Source: Pseudoscleropodium purum
Lineage: Eukaryota; Streptophyta; Bryopsida; Hypnales; Brachytheciaceae
Direction of reading: 5' to 3'
NCBI GenBank assembly: GCA_963969395.1
Contig: OZ017795.1
Location: 1,550,001-1,614,000 of the forward strand
Length of the DNA stretch: 64,000 bases
Made by a program: the position numbers and the translations under genes. The notes under the pieces were generated by a model, which made no database searches, had not been told where the DNA came from, and saw nothing but the letters and a program-made list of their open reading frames with translations. Position 1 is the first letter of the stretch; each line of letters starts with the position of its first letter. Of the stretch, positions 1-12,862 are shown one piece after another.

Positions 1-174
1 GTCATGTAATGTGCGCAGCAAGGATTGATGTGATTCCAATTTGTTGAACTTGGCTAACCGAAGAGTCTCCGGAGTCAGGCCCGTCACTCCTAATCCTGTG
101 ATCAAGTCGCACAGGTATTTGATGCTTTCCTTTACAGAAAGTCTGCTGCCACTACTTTGTTCCTGGTTTTCCAT
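1..174 (-). CDS. Partial first exon, TEDC1-like (tubulin epsilon/delta complex subunit 1)
   Basis: A reading frame opens with ATG at 174-172 and stays open for 58 codons to the left edge, so the gene continues outside the window. The product starts MENQEQSSGSRLSVKESIKY and goes on with a helical stretch containing LTPETLRLAKFNK. From memory, the block of Leu-(T/S)-PE-x-LR-x-AKF followed by a short helix resembles the N-terminus of TEDC1, a partner of epsilon- and delta-tubulin in centriole or basal-body triplets. Mosses have flagellated sperm, so such a gene would fit. Only 58 residues are visible and no database comparison was possible. The family call is tentative; that this is a real coding exon is more secure. 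The 5' flank to the right (175-720) would hold its leader and promoter. Confidence 0.4.
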   Translation of the reverse strand, partial: MENQEQSSGSRLSVKESIKYLCDLITGLGVTGLTPETLRLAKFNKLESHQSLLRTLHD

Positions 175-3100
175 GTTGGCGAGAACAGCATTAGCTCTGT
201 GGAATTGCAACAAAGGACAGGATTATTGATCCTTGGAAAGCTGCCGAAATGGAGTGGAATTTTGTATCTTGGCAATCGCAGTGCAGTTGGGATTATCTTG
301 GTCGGCAATGTCCATCGAATTCGTATGAAACGGGACCAAGTGCACATGGATAGCCTTGAAGACAAGTTTCAAGCAAATTTCACGATAGCGTCGCAGAAGA
401 TGTCCGTCAGAAGTCCAATATGAAGGAAAAGAAAGCAGGAGAGGTTCTGTCCGTGCCGCACACCTAGGGGTTGTCACACACTCACACCTTCTTCTCCCCC
501 ATTCTCAATTTTCAACACCTCCTTCTTCCCATTCTCAATCTTCAACACCTCCTTCTTCCCATTCTCAATCTTCAGATAATGAGGACTTGGCACTCTCTCC
601 TTGAATTGCTGAGAGTCAGTTCTGTGAAGATCGAGAAGTTTTTTCCTTTTCTTCCAAAGCTGAAGCATGGATATGAAGATTGAGAACCCGTGAAGATTAA
701 GAAGCCTTCGAGAAGATGAGCAAACTGAAGAGGGGAGTCACATTTCTCCATAGAAAACTATTTCTATTGGTTCTTTTTTCACTCCAGACAATGTCATTCT
801 TCTTAGAAAATTCATTTTCATGCAGAAGGTGTAACAACCCTTCAAGGAAGGTCCTACTCAAACTTTTTCACATGTAAAGTGAATTTTTGTCAATATGTAA
901 GAGCACCTTCTTTTGGTTGAAGATCAAGTCAACAAATGTCATGTTGCCACATGATTAGAAAGTACCCCATGGTAAATGTCAAGTGGCCCATTTAGAGTTA
1001 GGATTGGACATAACATTGTTAACCAATGAGGCAAGGGCCCTTTTGCATTCTTGAAAAAGAGTCTCTTCCATTGAACAAAATTGTCTTATTGGGTTTCTTA
1101 GCCAATCTTCATCCTTGAATTAATTGATAAGTCCTTCTCATGTATTTAGCAAAATATAATACCTTTTCATTATGGGGGAAGACCATTTCTTGGTTATATA
1201 ATGTTATAAAGGGCAATGCTCTCCAAAATCTACACTAAATTTCTAACACCTAGTCGAGCACCTAGTATAGTGACATAGTATGCCTTCATTTTTAGATTCT
1301 TTTTCATAGTTGTGGCCTTCGAAGATCACAGCTAGGACAAATGTGACACATCCATGACAAAACCATGGACCTAATCCCCGCTAGGAACAAGTAGAAGGAC
1401 AAACAAAAACTCCTCATGCACCAACACGAAGAGCCCCCATGCAAGCAATGTCAACATGGGGAATTAAATTAGAAACCTCATAGATTTTAACAGAAGTCCC
1501 TACCACCTACCATCATCCATAGTAGTTTAAGGTCATTTCATCAACCAACAAATTCTTTTTTCAATGCATCCATTGATGATGCTCTTCATTTATAAAGGAA
1601 ATAGAACCTTGTTGCTTAGAAATAAAATAATCAATCCTCAAAGGACAAACCAAGCCCAAAAGGCATAGTAAAAAGTTGAATCTGAATTTCATATACTTAG
1701 TTCTTGTATTTAAATGTCTCTCAACTTGACTACGAAAATGTAGCTCCAAGAATCTACTTTCTCTTTCATATTAATCTTTTCCAAATTATTAAAATTATAA
1801 TTTTGTGATACTTTTAAAGTAGCATCTTGAAAGCTTAAAATACATCTTTTTTTAACTTTTCTATCAAATTTCTCTTAGTATGAGCTCAAAGAGTATACCA
1901 ATTATACTATGATGTTTATCACCATCATCTTCATTTTTGCTAAAAATTTTATACTATTTTAAGAATTTTTTAATTACTATGATTTATAATTTGAAAAATT
2001 AAAAAAATATTTTTAATATTTTTAATTATAAAAAGTGAATTAATTTTTAATACATATTACTACATAAAAAAATATAGCAAATTTTTGAAAGGAATATTTT
2101 AATATAGAAAATTGATGAAGTTTGCCTAAGTAGGAATATGGAATGTCCTTTAAAGGTTAATCCTTTAGTTCTTTAATTTAATTTTGCTTGCACTCCCTAC
2201 AACACTCATTGTCCACCTAGCCCTCACTCACTCACTCCATCACAAGTCCACACTCCCTCTCTTAGTCTCTTCCTTGCAATTGCACTTATATTCTATATTG
2301 TTTACATGCAATATTAATTAGTACTTTAATTTTAGAATTTTTAAAAATATATTATAGAAAATTAGCAATTTAGCCACTATTTATTTTAATTTGGATGAAA
2401 TAAACCGATACTTTTTTGATTAAGAGGGTGCAACTAATACCCATTGAAAAAAATAGTCCATTTTTGTGGACGGAAGAAATCAGCACTAAGTGGAATTGTC
2501 TTCCAAAATTTCCTAAACAAATTTACCAATAATTGTTGTTGTACTTTGAAATGTCTGTAGGGTTTTGTTTCTTTGGCTTGGTAACTTTTCTCCAATGAAA
2601 AGATTTAGACATCAAGGTTTTAAACAATGAAATTTTGAAAAATCATTGTAAAGATACTTAGTTGGAGGTTGATACTTGGCCACCTAGGGCTAGGGAGGAT
2701 TGACCTATGTATTGCCTTGTCAAAGGGTAAATGTAAAAATTGCCTTTTATTTTGTGCCGTTTAAATTTTGTATTTCTTCCCAACTCCAAGCTACTTTGGG
2801 ACTACTAATTGCAAATTTGAATTCAGAATTTGCAAATTTTATCATATGTAACAAATAAAAAATTTCTAATGTTTCTACAAAGGTAAAACATGGGGCAATA
2901 CAGGGGTCAGTCCTCCTTGGTTTGATACTTGGGTTTGTTTTCTCAGAGTTCAAACTATAGGAGGCTTTTGTGGGCAAGTTGATACCCAAGCCCAAAACCG
3001 ACCCTCTTCTAGCCCGGATATTAATTAGCCACTAAAATTTTTCCCATAGTAGCTAAAATTTGCCAGTGGAAACTACTGAAACGGAAAGACATTGTCAGTT

Positions 3101-4560
3101 TTTGCACCAAGTGTCCTGAAAGTCCTGGCTAATGAGTCAATGGCGTTCCTCCTCACAATTTCTTTCCGGTCCTGCATCCTTCATTTTCAAATTGCAACCG
3201 GTTTTTTTCCCACTTCCACCGGAACTAGCCGCCGGTTCTCCCGATCATTGGCTCGGTAAACTTTACATAATCCTATCCAAATGCTGCAGCAATCGGATTC
3301 AGTTCAGGCACCCTGCTAAACTGTACGTTACCTCTCCCCGATCGAAGAAGACAATTTCCCGATCGTCAGTGTCCTCTGAATGTTGCCCACTCCTGGAAAT
3401 CCTTCATGGAATTTTTTTTCTTGTGGAAACGGAATCTGATCATTGGTACAACACAGTAAATTTTCAGTTTAGTGTACAAATAGTGCGACATTGGTAATTC
3501 GAGTCACTCACTAACAACAGGACAAGTCAGTGGAGTACAAGCCTTCGCCGGCCTTCAATTAGAGTACCCAAAATCGTTGATTTCGTTAAATCGGTGTACT
3601 TCTGGGAGGCATAAAATTCGTGTCTGTCATCTGCACAAACCTCTACAAACGAGGACTTGCATACATTAACGTTCCAGGCCGCAAGAACTTGTGAAAATTA
3701 ACAAATTCGTGAAATTCCACTCCTGTAATGACATTGATCGATCGAATTGAAAACATGCCCATAGCCTATGTTGCTGCAGCGATCATTTGTTTTTTCGAAA
3801 CTGACTTGTTACGTAAAGATTTGGGTCGTTTCCTTCCCTGATTACCTGAAGAAAGTCGATCTGTACTCTGACACAATGATATCGAATCTGTCATATATAT
3901 CCAGCCGTATCAAAGCATCACACCTCCTTCGGCCACGTGAGCCGACCACCATCCAGTTCACATCACTTCGAAGCAAGCTACAAGAGTCACCAGGCAGCCA
4001 CCAGCCGCCTGCCAAAGTGCTTAACTTAGCTCCAAAACATGGAATGTGCACAGTAGATTACAGACCTGTCATCAGTCCTGTCAAAGGGCCAATTTAAGAA
4101 TCATTATTGCTGTCTAACCTCAATAATATCCTTCCAGTTCCATCCACAATTGTGAACTTTATTCGATCACCTATGATCACATTTCGAGATGATAGTATCG
4201 AGCTAAAATCACATGGTGAAGACAGATAAGAAGCCACAGTTTTATATAAAGATAACAACGATCGATCCCTCTGCTGCGCACTCACATGGATATACTTCTC
4301 GGAGTTCTCGCTTTCGCTTGCAGTGGGTTTTTAGGGTTCAGGGTTTAGCATCTCTGTTGGCTGTGGTTTCGCATTTTTTTTCTTTTTGCAGAGTCGCATC
4401 TGGTGCTGGATAGCAAGCTAAACAGCTCGGTGCATACGTTACCATTAATCTTCGTGTCGACTTGAGTCCTCCTGCAACCACCCGATTGCAGGATGACTGC
4501 TGGAACTGTTGGTCCTCTAGAAATCAAAATTTAACTGATCGATCTAGTTGGGGTTGGATT
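175..4560. other. Intergenic, no gene supported
   Basis: Positions 175-720 are the presumed 5' flank of the left-edge exon. Positions 720-3060 are AT-rich with no credible coding potential. From about 3060 base composition rises toward that of the NYN gene downstream. Short ORFs there (for example 3132-3497) show no recognisable domain and no partner exon. Positions 4290-4580 probably hold the 5' leader of the NYN gene; a telo-box-like GGGTTCAGGGTTTAG lies near 4335. Confidence 0.5.
487..573. repeat. 30-bp tandem repeat, about three units
   Basis: Three near-identical units of about 30 bp, of the form CTTCTTCCCATTCTCAATCT plus TCAACACCTC, lie head to tail upstream of the left-edge exon. It is a pyrimidine-rich minisatellite, possibly in the leader or promoter of that gene. 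Confidence 0.7.
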
Positions 4561-4581
4561 GGAATTGGGTTACTTGGCAAC

Positions 4582-6102
4582 ATGGATGTGTCGGCTGGTG
4601 GGAGCCCCGAATTGCAGACATTGAAGAGCTTGGAAGATCCGCAGAGACGGTGTCGAGAGCCTGTGAATGGCACGCAAGAGGTTCTGGTGTGGTGGGATAT
4701 CGAGAGTTGCCCTTTAATCGAGTCGTGCGCGCCATCTTCTTTGTTGCAAGAGATTCAGTGTCACTTGGCGTGCGAGGAAAGTCGGGTGACCATCAATGTG
4801 TATGGAAACGGCGGGCTAGGTTCGAAAGCAGGGCTGGATTCGCTCATCGCCAGCGGCATTACTTTGCAACACCGCATCTTACCGTGCAAGCTTCCTGGTA
4901 CTGCTCGTCTTGCATGGTTTGCTAGATTTCACTCTTGATGTTTGTTCAGATCAATGTGGATCACTTCTCTTCGTTATATTGGCAGTTTTTTTAGTTTTTT
5001 TGGCTAAGTTTTGTGCTAAAGTAAAATTTATTCTGATTACACTGCTATCTAGGGAAAATGGAATGCTCAAAACCGTTTCGAATTCCGTGTCCGAATTTCT
5101 AATTCAATCGTAAATTGTCTGTTTTTTTAACGCCTTTCAATCTTTGTATTTGTACTTACAACCTCAGAACAGTCATTGAAAACAGAGTTAATGAAATAAA
5201 TAAGGCAATCAATGCTGGACTAGAAGATTTTGTATTCCCGTAACCCTAACTGGGCATAGATTTGAGTGAAAGGATTGTCACATTAGTGAAAATGGCAAAT
5301 AATTCGAGACTGGTCCGGAATCTCAGATCTAGTTTAGAGAGAACTTTTGTATACTGAAGAATGTCAAGATTGGGCACTCCGCAGTACGCTGTTGAAGAGG
5401 GTCGAATTCGTTAACATGACACGCCCCAAAAGCTCCAAATTTGCGACATTCAAAGTATACCTTTCCTTATCTACAATTTAGGTGTAGAATAGACGACGCT
5501 CTAATAGTGCCCAATTTCTTGAAATTTCGTCATTGTAACAACTACAACGATGAATTTAGTAGCGTCCATATCCTCCAATTGGTGTAATTCCTAGACAATG
5601 GCACCTTTCGGGGTGTCTGAAACGGAGATTCTACACCAATCCTAGTTGAGGAGCGTTATGCACATCATGAATGTCACGATCTTTGACGTCCAGAATCACG
5701 CCAATATATCGAAATTGATGATCAGTTAAGTGCGACATGACATGTGGATCTGGTGCCTCAGGATCCGAGACGGCAGCGATGAAGACGATGATGGTGGACA
5801 TTGCGTTGTGGGCGCTCAGCAACCCCGCTCCAAGCACCATCTTCCTCATCTCCGCAGCTCGAGACACCTGCTTCCGAGACCTGATCAGTGGATTGCACAT
5901 GCAAGACTACGACATCCACCTGGCCACCAAGTTCAATTTCGGCGCATTCGAGAAAACACCCAGCCGTGAGCATCTCTTCCATCCTATGCCGCGGCACTGG
6001 AGTGCGTCGAAACAGTTGTTCGTCGTGCGAGCTCCAGTTCCATCTGGAGAAAATAATGTGCAAGTCTCTGAGGCCCTTGAGAACGTCCATCGCAACTCCT
6101 AA
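4582..6102 (+). CDS. NYN-domain (PIN-like) protein, MARF1/limkain-type
   Basis: Two exons are supported: 4582-4897 and 5762-6102, joined by a GT-AG intron in phase 1, giving 218 residues. Exon 1 encodes VLVWWDIESCP, the first strand of the NYN fold, where family members usually read WWDIENCP. Across the junction the frame reads LPGSETAAMKTMMVDIALWA and then STIFLISAARD, the core NYN strands. NYN domains are metal-dependent RNase-like folds; plant members are annotated as putative endonucleases. Two positions are unusual: the Asn after DIE is Ser, and the usual SGDRDF reads SAARDT, losing one acidic residue. The conserved Asp of MMVDIALW is kept. Catalytic activity may therefore be weakened or lost. 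The start is the first ATG of the frame. Residues after about 160 match nothing I know, and a further exon downstream cannot be excluded. Confidence 0.65.
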
Positions 6103-7205
6103 CATGGACACTAGCTCATCTTGCACTTCCATTCAAGACAGATCCACCATTCATATAATTTAGTTTTCAATGGCACTGGGCGTTGCTGAACTGGTTTGCG
6201 GTGGTGGTTGTGGTTTTCTCTGCGCTGAGTGAGCGTGTGAGTTGCCTTGTCGTATTCGTTGTTTTGGAGAATTCTAGTCATTGCCCAAATGTGCTCTTGA
6301 AAGGTTTAGTGTTGAAAATTAGGGCTTTCTATTTGCTTAGATGAGCTTAACCATCTGAAAAACTTGAGAGTTCCATAATGGAGGACGTATATAGAGTTGA
6401 GATATCAGATGAGTGTCGTTGGTAACTGCTCCAGTTCGAGATGGGTGAATTAACAATGTGGGGGTCACCAAGTGTACGATGAATGACCTATGGGGGGTGA
6501 CTTTTCTGCGACTCTCATTTATCTTAAACCTTGTCAATTGTGAGTACGTAGCTAGGTTTTCTAGAATAGACGTGGGGGTGGAGTTTCTGCTGCACTGATT
6601 TATCCTGGTAGTGCTTGTAACACTAATTTACCAATTTCACATTAAATTTGTACTTGAACTGTGAAGAGGTGGACTTAGTAAAAAAATACAGTAGCAAATC
6701 CGTCCCTATAACTGCATGGGTACATGGGAATCACCTTCCTACCGTATCTTTATTGCAGTCGAAGAGACAACAGGAATATTGAATACCATGAGGCACATAT
6801 TAATTTGGAAGTTTGAATGCCAGGAGTTCTTCGGCGTGTCGATGAGCACTGTTAGGTCCTGCTGAAAATCGAAGTGGAAGAAAGAAACGACAAGACTCGG
6901 GTTTGGTAGAGTTTAGGTACATTGTTGTATTTCAGTCTTACAAAAACAAAGAAAACCACAAAGCACTTTTAAGGGCAAGGGCTCTCCTGTGACCATGCAA
7001 GCATTCAAGAAGAAACCACGGGAGAACGCAGAGAAGAGAAAAAGTCACCATCATTATAATTGTATGGCTTTCTTTCGAGAATCTTGAACATTCTAAGTGC
7101 ACTCTTGAAAGTGCCAAGGACAATCAAAAGGTAATAAAACTTGACACACGTCTTCTGTAATTCCAAGTCCAGGGACATCACCAACTGTCAGCCAGGTCTG
7201 TGAAG

Positions 7206-7532
7206 ATGAAAGGAAAGCTGAACCTGAGGAGAATGAGGCATCGGGCCTTGCGCATAAATGCAAAGCCTTATCAGGATGTAGTAGAAGAAAACGAAGCGGA
7301 AGCTGAGAAGTCTCCAGTTCCGAATCCCAGTTCCAAAGCCCATTCTCAGCCCGAATCTAAGAGGAAGAGACCTGCCTTGCGGATGAACGCAACACCTCAC
7401 GAGCAGATGGAACCTTCTGAAGCTGCAGTCACGAAGTCTAAGGCGTCCAATTCGGATCGTGAAAGCATTTCTAAGGATGACTTGGAAGGAATGATCAATC
7501 ACTCAATTCTACAACCAACTGTTGGGGGCTGA
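7206..7532 (+). CDS. Small basic ORF, possible exon, function unknown
   Basis: An open frame of 108 codons from ATG 7206 to a TGA at about 7530. It is Lys/Arg/Glu-rich and contains two similar blocks, ALRINAKPYQD and ALRMNATPHEQ, about 45 residues apart. The internal repeat and higher GC suggest real coding sequence, either a small gene or a downstream exon of the NYN gene 1.1 kb upstream. No known domain is recognised and no splice partner was established. Confidence 0.3.
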   Translation: MKGKLNLRRMRHRALRINAKPYQDVVEENEAEAEKSPVPNPSSKAHSQPESKRKRPALRMNATPHEQMEPSEAAVTKSKASNSDRESISKDDLEGMINHSILQPTVGG

Positions 7533-7797
7533 TCTACGTAATGAAATTCAATTGGTAACTCAGCAGTAATCGAATAGGCAGGCAACGGGGGATAGAATCA
7601 CCATTGTCCACAACTACACAAACAATGGGACGAAACCAAAGAAAACAATTTGAGGCAGTTGTATCAAGTGCATTGACAAACGAATATCCATGCATTCCTT
7701 GAATAACTCCTACATTTCTAACAAGTAATCTGATACAAAATCATAGTCCACTCACCAGGACCATCAAAATGTGTGTTCCTACCTACTTAAACGATGT

Positions 7798-9417
7798 CTA
7801 GAACTCTAAACCAGCTTCACGTGCAGCATCTGCCAATGCCTTGATACGCCCGTGGTAAACGAAGCCTCCCCTATCAAAAGCCACCTTACTAATACCTCTC
7901 TCTACGCATAACTTTCCAATAGCCTCTCCCACCATCTTAGCAGCGTCCTGAACAGACCAAGCGATATAACAAGTCAAATTTCAATATGTTAATCCAAACC
8001 CTAACTTTCGATCCTGTCGTGACCTCCGACATATATATGATGGAGACAATCGACGAGCCACCACACCAATCCATGTAATAAAAACCGAACACCAACTCCT
8101 GAAGGACCAAGGTTTAATGGATTTTAGAAGGACCAGCTCGGTTGATCATCTTCTGAAACATGAAATTCAAATGGGGCCAAATTCTATATCAAAGAAGAAC
8201 ATTGCATGGGTTGGTCAAAAAAGAAACAAAATTGAAAAGGGAGTTCACGTATATGACATACTCAAAAATTGCTAAAAAGCAATGAGGCCTTAATCTGGCT
8301 TCTTGTTCCCTTAGGGTTAGTTCAAGCGTAGGTTCAACCCTAAACCCTAAACAAAACTCACAATTGTTGGCCCTGCTGTGTCCTCGATCGCCTCGCGAAT
8401 CTCCTTGGAGAGAGTGGATGCAGCAGCTAGAGTATGCTGCTTCGTGTCGTCAATAACTTGCACGTAAAGATGTTGGTTGGAGCGGAAGACCGCCAATCGA
8501 GGCCTCTCAGTAGTGCCACTCAGCTGCAATCACCAGATCAGCACATTCATTACAAAGACCTCAGAGAATTCACACTCGGCACCTTAAATCGGCCATTTTA
8601 GGTCAATGGAAATATAACTGACATTGATGAATTCACCCTTTCGTGTGCTTTCACGACTTTTTGACACTCAAAGGCAATGTGCACATAATCAAGAATAACG
8701 AAAGAAACATTGTCTTAGCTCTTCCAATTGTTATTTCATTCTTTGGAGACCCGCCGCTGCACCCAAGGGTCCAAATCCATCATTCTGATTATATAAAAGG
8801 TTTAAGAAAAGTTTGTATAATGGCCTGCTATCTTGCCTTAATAAAAAGCCAATAGGAGCTACATGAAAGTTGAAGAATGCTTCATAAAATTCAAAATTTA
8901 AGTTCACAATGCTAGCCAATCTTGATCACTCACGTCAGGTGATTCCGATTCTCCCCCAAAAGGAGTGGAAGCGTGCAAATGTAACAGTAACTGAACATTT
9001 TTTCAAATAATTGATGAGGCGAAGTTTCACATTATCATACATACCTTCTTCCTCAACCGCCTATGACGAGTTTTCACAGTTTCCCTCCGCGTTGGATCCC
9101 TGGACGCTTCAATCGTCAAGGCCTTCCGCACCATGGCTGCGAGGGTTTAGTCAAGGTTGAGAAAAGAGGAACAATGACGCCCCATGAAGCATGAGCTACC
9201 AAATTGGCATCGAACTACATTCAAATCCTGAGGCGACGACGCAAATTCATTGAACATCAATTTCACTTCATTCAAACTAAAATCCAATCTCACCAGGGTG
9301 TGTGGACAAGGGCGCGGAAGGGCGAAAGGATAGGGTGGCAGATAAGCCATGAAACTCCGTGAAGGAGGAACCTTGTAGAGACAGCGACGCCATGGACGTC
9401 GTGACCGCGGACGCCAT
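7798..9417 (-). CDS. RPL18 (plastid type): Plastid 50S ribosomal protein L18 precursor
   Basis: Four exons on the minus strand, 9417-9294, 9136-9045, 8523-8362 and 7947-7798, join with GT-AG introns to 175 residues ending in TAG. Exon 1 encodes a Ser/Thr/Ala-rich N-terminus starting [18 protein letters not shown], a typical chloroplast transit peptide. Exon 2 encodes the basic [15 protein letters not shown] segment. Exon 3 has the bacterial-type L18 core with [20 protein letters not shown]. Exon 4 ends with the signature [19 protein letters not shown] and [10 protein letters not shown]18 (uL18) binds 5S rRNA in the central protuberance of the large subunit. The gene is nuclear, and its product would be imported into the plastid. 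The start at 9417 is preferred because exon 2 has an in-frame stop just upstream, so the transit exon is needed. Telo-box-like AAACCCTAA sequences lie in intron 3 (about 8335-8352). Confidence 0.93.
8332..8352. promoter_or_regulatory. Telo-box-like sequence in L18 intron
   Basis: Two adjoining AACCCTAAACCCTAA-type units lie just downstream of L18 exon 3. Telo boxes are common in promoters and first introns of plant ribosomal-protein genes. The short length argues against a telomeric insertion. A regulatory role here is inferred only. Confidence 0.35.
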
Positions 9418-10205
9418 AGCTCGCAAGCTTCACAAGCAAATGCGACTGGAGGCTCAAACCCAGCTCGGAAAAGAGAAATGTGAGAAATTCTAAGGATTCT
9501 AATCCGCAGCTTGAGTGGTTTTACAATTTGGAAAACCTGCTGTGCATCCCGATGGGATGGAATGACGCCGAGGTGTGACTCGAGGTTCAGCAGAAACAAG
9601 GGGGCTTATCCAACTGCGGGAGAGACGACTGTTGCATTTGGTGTGGGGCACACTATTTGGAGAGATGAAACCTTCATCGCGCTTTATATTGGGGCCCAAT
9701 TGTTGGCCTAATTTCGAAATCATTGAAATCAATATCAAGAGGACCTTTCTATTTAGTGCAACTAACACCTTGATCTTTTTTGAATTTTGCACGATTTTGC
9801 TTCTTTATTTTTATAGAAGTATGATTTATCACAATTTCATGAAATTAATCATTAAATTGTCTTTTTGAAATTCAAGTATTACACTGGATGAATGAGAAGT
9901 TAGTTGCACTAAATAGTGCATGCAAGCCCTCCATTCATCATTCAGAATATAAGCATCAAAGGGCTTAAGGGTTAATCCCTAATAATTGAAGGAAAAGGTA
10001 CTTTCAAAATGGGCCCAAATTGCCAAAACTTGAGCAATTTGTTTGTTGATTTTTTCTTGAGATAAGATAGAATGTAATCATAGGATCTTGTAGTTTACAT
10101 TGAGAGTAAGCACCTCAAAAAAATTCAAATTTTTTGACCCTCATAGTTTAGTAGGTATTTAAGTTTGAAATTTTATTTAGGTTAATAGAAAAACAAGGTA
10201 GCACA

Positions 10206-10341
10206 CTTTGAAGGAATATATCTTAGTGAGAATATTTTGAAACGATGACCTTTGAAGGAACATATCTTACTGAGAATATTTTGAAACGATGACCTTTGAA
10301 GGAACATATCTTACTGAGAATATTTTGAAATGATGACCTTT
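10206..10341. repeat. 44-bp tandem repeat, three units
   Basis: Three copies of a unit of about 44 bp, containing GAAGGAACATATCTTACTGA and GAATATTTTGAAACGATGAC, follow one another with one or two mismatches each. Confidence 0.85.
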
Positions 10342-10834
10342 TGTGTTCAATGAAAGACAAGAGAGTGAAGAATGCTCATCTAAAATTTAACAACATTTTG
10401 GTCATTTTACCAAAAAATTACAAAGCTTGCAATACATAATGTTCATTGTAGTGCTTGTGGAGTTTAACTCAAAATTTGATGAAACTATTGCCTTTGGATA
10501 CATAATACAATCTATTTTCTAAAAATATTTTTTATTTAAAAATTTGAAATTTGAAAATGGGAAGCTTAAAAAAGAGGGGCAATGGCCAAAAAATGGGCTT
10601 TTAGGTCATTAGAACACTAGGTTGGTCACTATAAAAATCACCTTTTTTAGTACCATGTGAATCATTTGCTAATAGAAATCCAAGAGCATTCATTGGAGGT
10701 CAATTTATTTTGCAAGACCTCCCCTTTCTATACAAAATTCTAATAATGAACATCTACACTTTTGTCTTATATAGATGGATTTTTTGTCATCCATTGCACA
10801 CTTTTAAGCCATCACCTTGTTATAGGTTAATTCT

Positions 10835-11090
10835 AGAAAGACATTGACCTATGACTAAGGTAGCCACTCAAAAGTGAATCAATAGGTGCTTCTTTCATTT
10901 CTATAATGTTTTGAAAAATCATCCATCTATCCGCTTTTCAACTTCAATGTCCTAATAGGATTAATCCTAATAGAATGTTGGCCTATGACAAAGGTAGTCA
11001 CTCAAAAATGATTTAATTTTTGGACTAATAGGTGCATTTTTCATTTCTATAATGATTTAGAAAATCATCCATTAGACACTTCTAGGCCCC
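10835..11090. repeat. Dispersed repeat block, two copies here and one at 16.75 kb
   Basis: A block containing GGTAGTCACTCAAAA, then GGACTAATAGGTGCATTTTT and CATTTCTATAATG occurs at about 10840-10925 and again, better preserved, at 10975-11080. A third diverged copy lies at 16745-16860. It is an old dispersed repeat of unknown class. Confidence 0.5.
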
Positions 11091-12082
11091 CAAGTTGTTT
11101 GAAGGTTAAATCTCTAAATTGGTTCATTTCTAGCTTGTCCCAAGATTTTAGATTGAAAGTTGATTGAATTTGCTTTTTTCATTCTTTCATGATGGGATGG
11201 TCAAGTGGATTGCAAATTGGGCCAATTCTTTATTGAGCTAATGTATTTAGGCCTATCCCTAGTCTAAAAACCAGACAATTAGATTTCAAACAATGTGGAT
11301 GAATGCATACAAATCCCAAAGTATGTAGAATCTTTTTTTATCCATCTAAATAATTTTGTAGATTCTTGTGTTGGTTTTCTAGTTTAATTTTATATTGTAT
11401 AGATTTTCACAACTATTCTTTGCAAATATTATGTGGTTCAAAAGGTGCAAGTATATTTTTCAATTAGAAAAGTTACTTTCTAGTTCAAAAACCACCTTTT
11501 TGAAAAACAAATTCACTAAATAAGTAAAATAAAAATCTTTTAAAAGTAGTGTAAAAAAATTAGACTTGGACAACATTTCTTCGTTGTACAAGTTTATTTT
11601 CTAAAATTTGTATTTTTTCTACATACTAGGAAGGGATATTTAAAATAATTTTTTCATTGTATAAATTACCTGTTTCTAAATTTAAATAATAGCATAACAT
11701 CAAGCAATTGTCATTAATGAGAATGTATTTAGACTAAAGTAATTGCACCTAACTATGATCTTTTTGAATTGAACTACCTTTTATAAATTCTTACCTAACA
11801 TTGTAACTTCTATTCATGAGAGCGTAGGATTTCTTTTTAAGTACATCTATTTTGAAGACTTTCAAATTTTGTAGTTTATTCATACGGGGTCTAAAAAATG
11901 CATAAGAATAAAATCTTGAATACACTATTGACTTCCAATAAGATACTACAAAAATTAGGCAATTCAAGAATAGGAACAATATTCAATTGCTTATTTGAAT
12001 GCATTTAGATGCAGTATGTTACATGAAGTACCAACAAACATGCTATTTCATCATTTAAAATGGATAAAAGGATTCCATCCTC

Positions 12083-12162
12083 TACTCAAAATAGTGAAAT
12101 TGGATTGCCTTACCTCATGATTTACTCAAAATAGTGAAATCGGGTTGCCTTACCTCATGATT
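12083..12162. repeat. 40-bp tandem duplication
   Basis: Two adjoining 40-bp units begin TACTCAAAATAGTGAAAT and end CCTTACCTCATGATT, differing at two positions. Confidence 0.85.
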
Positions 12163-12862
12163 TGCCACTTGCCCAAGTGAAAGCACATGTGACTCTTTGA
12201 ATTTGCTCATGATATTTCTGAATCCATTCACCCATTCTTTTTGGTACTAATGGTACTATATAACAACTATAATTATTTATATACGGTAGTATAAAATGTC
12301 AAAAAATTAGTGGGGGGCAAACTAATTTTACTATTTAGCGTACAATGGGTTTCGTTCCCTGGAATGTGGATTTGGGGGATGGAATACCCCACTACGATCC
12401 TGCCAGCAATTAGGGTTTGTTCTGGGGAAAGCGAGGCTACCCGAATGCTGGTCTTTCGTCACGACAGTGGAGGTCCGTCGTCACATCCAGAGAACATCAC
12501 ATCGTCGTTTTCGTTGCAAGGAAGTGATGAGTGATGAACGACGCTAATCGAAAGTGAAGGAAAGTGGTGCACGAGCAGGACGAGGGAAGACCATGAATTT
12601 GCACTATCCTACACTGTAGATAAAGTAACCCCCCACAAGTGTCCGGACGACGCATCGTTGTTTGTTTTCGTCCCAGGACTAGAATTCGTGGCAAGCACCA
12701 GTGGTAGGGTGTTCAGCTGCATTCTCGTAACAACAGAAGGACGACTCTATTCTTGTATGCTTGGCTTTCGTCCGACAACTACAATTGGTTTGGGTTTGTT
12801 GCGTTCCGAATTGCTGGATTCGGAAGAGTGGAACGAGGGAGGGGTGCTAGGGTTTGGTGAAA

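Larger units (their letters stand above)
9420..12300. other. AT-rich intergenic region, no gene
   Basis: After the L18 5' flank (to about 9800) the sequence becomes strongly AT-rich. No ORF here has coding character. It contains short tandem repeats and dispersed repeat blocks, listed separately. Confidence 0.6.

Noticed and set aside
5758..6132. 124-codon minus-strand ORF
   Set aside because: Antisense shadow of NYN exon 2; no motif in it.
10206..10341. CRISPR-like array from the 44-bp repeats
   Set aside because: Units are contiguous with no unique spacers, and the genome is eukaryotic.
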